Source: Actinomycetota bacterium
Lineage (GTDB): Bacteria; Actinomycetota; Acidimicrobiia; Acidimicrobiales; Iamiaceae
DNA length: 15,299 bases
Assembly: GCA_017882935.1 (NCBI GenBank)
Contig: JADGOP010000012.1
Location: forward strand, 1-15,299
Reading direction: 5' to 3'
Shown here: piece after piece, positions 13,519-15,299 of the stretch
Layout: each line of letters opens with the position of its first letter
Numbering within the stretch: the stretch's first letter is position 1
Made by a program: the position numbers and the translations under genes
The notes under the pieces: model-generated
The model's input: the letters and a program-made list of their open reading frames with translations, nothing else
Databases searched by the model: none
Told to the model about the DNA's origin: nothing

Positions 13519-14759
13519 GCGGGGGCGGGGGCCTTGGCGGGGGTGTAGCTGATCGGCATGTGCTTGATGCCGTTGATGAAGTTCGAGCGCAGGCGGCTCG
13601 GTGGGGCCGACAGCTCGATGTCGGGGAGCACGGGCAGCAGCTCCTGGAACATGAGCTTGATCTCGGCACGGGCCAGGTTCGCCCCGAGGCAGAAGTGGGG
13701 GCCGCCACCGCCGAACGCGATCTGCTGCAGGTGGGCATTGGGGTCGCGGGTGATGTCGAAGCGGAAGGGGTCGTCGAACACGTCGGCGTCGCGGTTGCCC
13801 GACATGTGGACCATGACCACGCGGTCGCCCTCGGCGATCTGCTGCCCACCGAGCACGAGGTCGGTCGTGGCGGTGCGGCGGAAGTGCATCACCGGCGTGG
13901 TCCAGCGCAGGAACTCCTCGGTGGCCGTGTCGATCTTCGAGGGGTCGTCGAGCAGCCGCTGACGCTCGTCGGGGTGCTCGACCAGGGCCAGCATGGACTG
14001 GGAGATGGCGTTGCGGGTGGTCTCGTTGCCGGCGACGGCGAGCAACAGGAAGAACATGTTGAACTCCATCGGGCCGAGGCGCTCCCCGTCGACCTCGGCG
14101 GTGAGCAGCGTCGTGACGATGTCGTCGGCCGGTGCCTTGCGCTTCTCCTCGGCGAGGGCCTCGGAGTAGGCGTAGAGCTCGGCGGCCGCGGCGCCGGCCT
14201 CCTCGGCCGGGCTGGTCTGGTCGCGGAACTCGGGGTCGTTGAAGCCGATGAGCCGGTTCGACCAGTCGAACACCAGGTGGCGGTCCTCCTGGGGCACGCC
14301 CATGATGTCGGCGATGGCCTGGAGCGGGAGCTCGCACGCGATGTCGGTCACGAAGTCGCACTCGCCCCGCTCGGACACCTCGGCCACGATCCTCTGCGCG
14401 CGCTCGCGGAGCGTGTCGATGAGCATGCGGATGGTGCGGGGCGTGAACGCCTTGTTCACGATCTTGCGGAGCCGGGTGTGGTCGGGCGGGTCCATGTTGA
14501 GGATCATCAGCCGCTCGCCGACGAGCTGGTCCTCGCTGTGGTTGTCGAGCAGCGTGCCGCCCTTGCTCGACGAGAACGACTTGGCGTCACGGTTGACGGT
14601 GACGATGTCCTCGTGGCGGGTCACGGCCCAGAAGAACCCGCCGTCGGGGTGGGGGTGCGCGTAGACGGGTGCGTCCCGCCGCAGCGTCGTGAACATCTCG
14701 TGCGGCACACCGGCCACGTAGTTGTCCGGATCGTAGATGTCGACGTCGGCCAGTTCCAC
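13515..14759 (-). CDS. Cytochrome P450, CYP125-like steroid C26/C27 monooxygenase
   Basis: A 414-residue soluble P450. Landmarks are LNMDPPDHTRLRKIVNKAFTP (87-107), I-helix AGNETTRN (243-250), ExxR E282/R285, and haem loop FGGGGPHFCLG (349-359) with C357 as ligand. Similarity by eye is best to M. tuberculosis CYP125A1 (CELPLQAIADIMGVPQEDR at 142-160; C-terminal SRLRSNFINGIKH at 388-400), with some CYP124-like features (AFGGGG). A two-residue insertion (LQQIAF, 344-349) precedes the haem loop relative to both. CYP125 starts side-chain degradation of cholesterol or cholestenone. GTG 14759 is chosen because GGGGA lies 4 nt upstream and the frame has no ATG, GTG or TTG start between it and the operator at 14808-14821. 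The promoter is in the divergent gap shared with the hydratase gene. Confidence 0.85.
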   Translation of the reverse strand: MELADVDIYDPDNYVAGVPHEMFTTLRRDAPVYAHPHPDGGFFWAVTRHEDIVTVNRDAKSFSSSKGGTLLDNHSEDQLVGERLMILNMDPPDHTRLRKIVNKAFTPRTIRMLIDTLRERAQRIVAEVSERGECDFVTDIACELPLQAIADIMGVPQEDRHLVFDWSNRLIGFNDPEFRDQTSPAEEAGAAAAELYAYSEALAEEKRKAPADDIVTTLLTAEVDGERLGPMEFNMFFLLLAVAGNETTRNAISQSMLALVEHPDERQRLLDDPSKIDTATEEFLRWTTPVMHFRRTATTDLVLGGQQIAEGDRVVMVHMSGNRDADVFDDPFRFDITRDPNAHLQQIAFGGGGPHFCLGANLARAEIKLMFQELLPVLPDIELSAPPSRLRSNFINGIKHMPISYTPAKAPAPA

Positions 14760-14807
14760 GGCTTCCCCACTCGGCGCTCGGGCCCGGTGGCGGGTGCCCC
14801 GGGCGAT

Positions 14808-14821
14808 GAGAACGTGTTCTA
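14808..14821. promoter_or_regulatory. KstR-like operator A (reads TAGAACACGTTCTC on the minus strand)
   Basis: The palindromic arms AGAAC and GTTCT surround a GT step. It fits TnnAACnnGTTnnA except for the final base on the minus strand. It lies about 5 bp downstream of the proposed minus-strand -10 and therefore over the expected start of transcription of the CYP125-like gene, a position suited to repression. Confidence 0.65.
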
Positions 14822-14825
14822 GTCG

Positions 14826-14831
14826 AGAATA
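14826..14831 (-). promoter_or_regulatory. Candidate -10 hexamer TATTCT for the CYP125-like gene
   Basis: TATTCT on the minus strand fits TAnnnT. Transcription from about 14818 would give a leader near 60 nt including the ribosome binding site before GTG 14759. No clear -35 was seen. Confidence 0.35.
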
Positions 14832-14864
14832 CCCGTCCAGCGGCTCGGGAGCCGACGGACCAAC

Positions 14865-14878
14865 GAGAACCTGTTCTA
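14865..14878. promoter_or_regulatory. KstR-like operator B GAGAACCTGTTCTA
   Basis: The site is the same palindrome as at 5631 and 14808, with AGAAC/GTTCT arms around CT; only the first base departs from TnnAACnnGTTnnA. Its last two bases overlap the -10 hexamer of the hydratase gene. It is 57 bp centre to centre from operator A, so each divergent gene seems to have its own site. Confidence 0.68.
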
Positions 14879-14882
14879 GTGT
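14877..14882 (+). promoter_or_regulatory. -10 hexamer TAGTGT for leaderless transcription of the EchA19-like gene
   Basis: TAGTGT fits TAnnnT, and 7 nt separate it from the ATG at 14890, placing the transcription start at the start codon. No Shine-Dalgarno is present in the 12 nt before the ATG. The layout is the same as at the CYP142-like gene. Confidence 0.5.
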
Positions 14883-14889
14883 CTCGCCC

Positions 14890-15299
14890 ATGACCACCGA
14901 GCCCCACCTCTTGACCGAGCGCCGAGGCCACGTCCTCATCGTCACGCTCAACCGACCCGAAGCCCGCAACTCCCTCAGCTCCGAGATGCTCGTCGGCGCG
15001 CACGACGCCTGGCACGAGCTCGACGAGGACGACGACCTGCGCGTCGCCATCCTCACGGGGGCCGGTGGCAACTTCTGCTCCGGCATGGACCTGAAGGCGT
15101 TCGGCAGCATCGACATGGCGTCGGTCAAGCGTGGCGGCGGCGGTGCCGACGGTGAGCTCGACCCGCTCGAGCTGGCGTGGCACGCGCTGCTGCGCCACTT
15201 CCGTCCCAGCAAGCCGATCATCTCGGCCGTCGAGGGCTACTGCGTGGCCGGCGGCAGCGAGATCCTGCAGGCCACCGAGCTGCGCGTCGCCGGCGAGAG
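14890..15299 (+). CDS. EchA19-like enoyl-CoA hydratase (crotonase family), 3' end outside window
   Basis: The first 136 residues of a crotonase-superfamily protein; the frame is still open at the window edge. MTTEPHLLTERRGHVLIVTL opens like M. tuberculosis EchA19. The first oxyanion-hole segment TGAGGNFCSGMDLKAF is at 56-71 and the second, AVEGYCVAGGSEIL, at 113-126, with E124 in the place of the first catalytic glutamate of crotonase. The second glutamate would lie beyond the window. EchA19 hydrates steroid side-chain enoyl-CoA esters, the step after FadE26/27-type dehydrogenation, and this gene shares a KstR-like control region with a CYP125-like gene. A glycine run (82-85) marks a loop that is variable in the family. 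Other crotonase activities such as isomerase cannot be excluded from a partial sequence. Confidence 0.85.
   Translation, partial: MTTEPHLLTERRGHVLIVTLNRPEARNSLSSEMLVGAHDAWHELDEDDDLRVAILTGAGGNFCSGMDLKAFGSIDMASVKRGGGGADGELDPLELAWHALLRHFRPSKPIISAVEGYCVAGGSEILQATELRVAGE

Noticed and set aside
14760..15221. N-terminal extension of the CYP125-like frame
   Set aside because: It runs opposite the EchA19-like gene and across the operators, and P450 homology begins only after GTG 14759.

Overview
The window is very GC-rich and densely packed. Nearly every gene has its closest remembered relatives in actinobacterial steroid catabolism, which points to a high-GC actinomycete. The dispersed-looking palindromes and the general style make me think of an uncultured Acidimicrobiia-type lineage rather than Mycobacterium itself, but that is a guess. 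All family assignments come from reading the translations against remembered family members; no search was run.

Layout. (1) 1-1062, plus: C-terminal two thirds of a FadD19-like steroid acyl-CoA synthetase, cut by the window edge. (2) 1219-2565, plus: Tat-type lipoprotein of the phospholipase C/acid phosphatase family, flanked by two hairpin-forming palindromes. (3) 2685-5616, minus: an AidB-like acyl-CoA dehydrogenase and, upstream of it, a CYP142-like P450. (4) 5669-13508, plus: a FadE26/FadE27-like (ChsE4/ChsE5-like) acyl-CoA dehydrogenase pair. It is followed after 77 bp by a tightly coupled branched-chain-amino-acid-type (Liv) ABC transporter: lipoprotein binding protein, a fused LivH-LivM permease, LivG and LivF. 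A small two-helix membrane protein of unknown function ends the series. (5) 13515-14759, minus: a CYP125-like P450. (6) 14890 to the window end, plus: the first 136 codons of an EchA19-like enoyl-CoA hydratase.

How they fit together. CYP125/CYP142 oxidise the sterol side-chain terminus to a carboxylate, FadD19-type ligases activate it, FadE26/27-type dehydrogenases and EchA19-type hydratases carry out beta-oxidation. Both divergent promoter regions (5617-5668 and 14760-14889) carry 14-bp palindromes of the form nAGAACnnGTTCnA. One fits the mycobacterial KstR consensus TnnAACnnGTTnnA exactly and two fit with one end base changed. Two of the genes, the CYP142-like and the EchA19-like, have a TAnnnT -10 hexamer exactly 7 nt before the ATG and no Shine-Dalgarno, as expected of leaderless transcripts with the operator just upstream of the -10.

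The most interesting part is the Liv-type transporter plus the unknown 176-residue membrane protein inside this regulon. It is a candidate importer for steroids or steroid degradation intermediates. The sequence supports the location and the operon structure, not the substrate.
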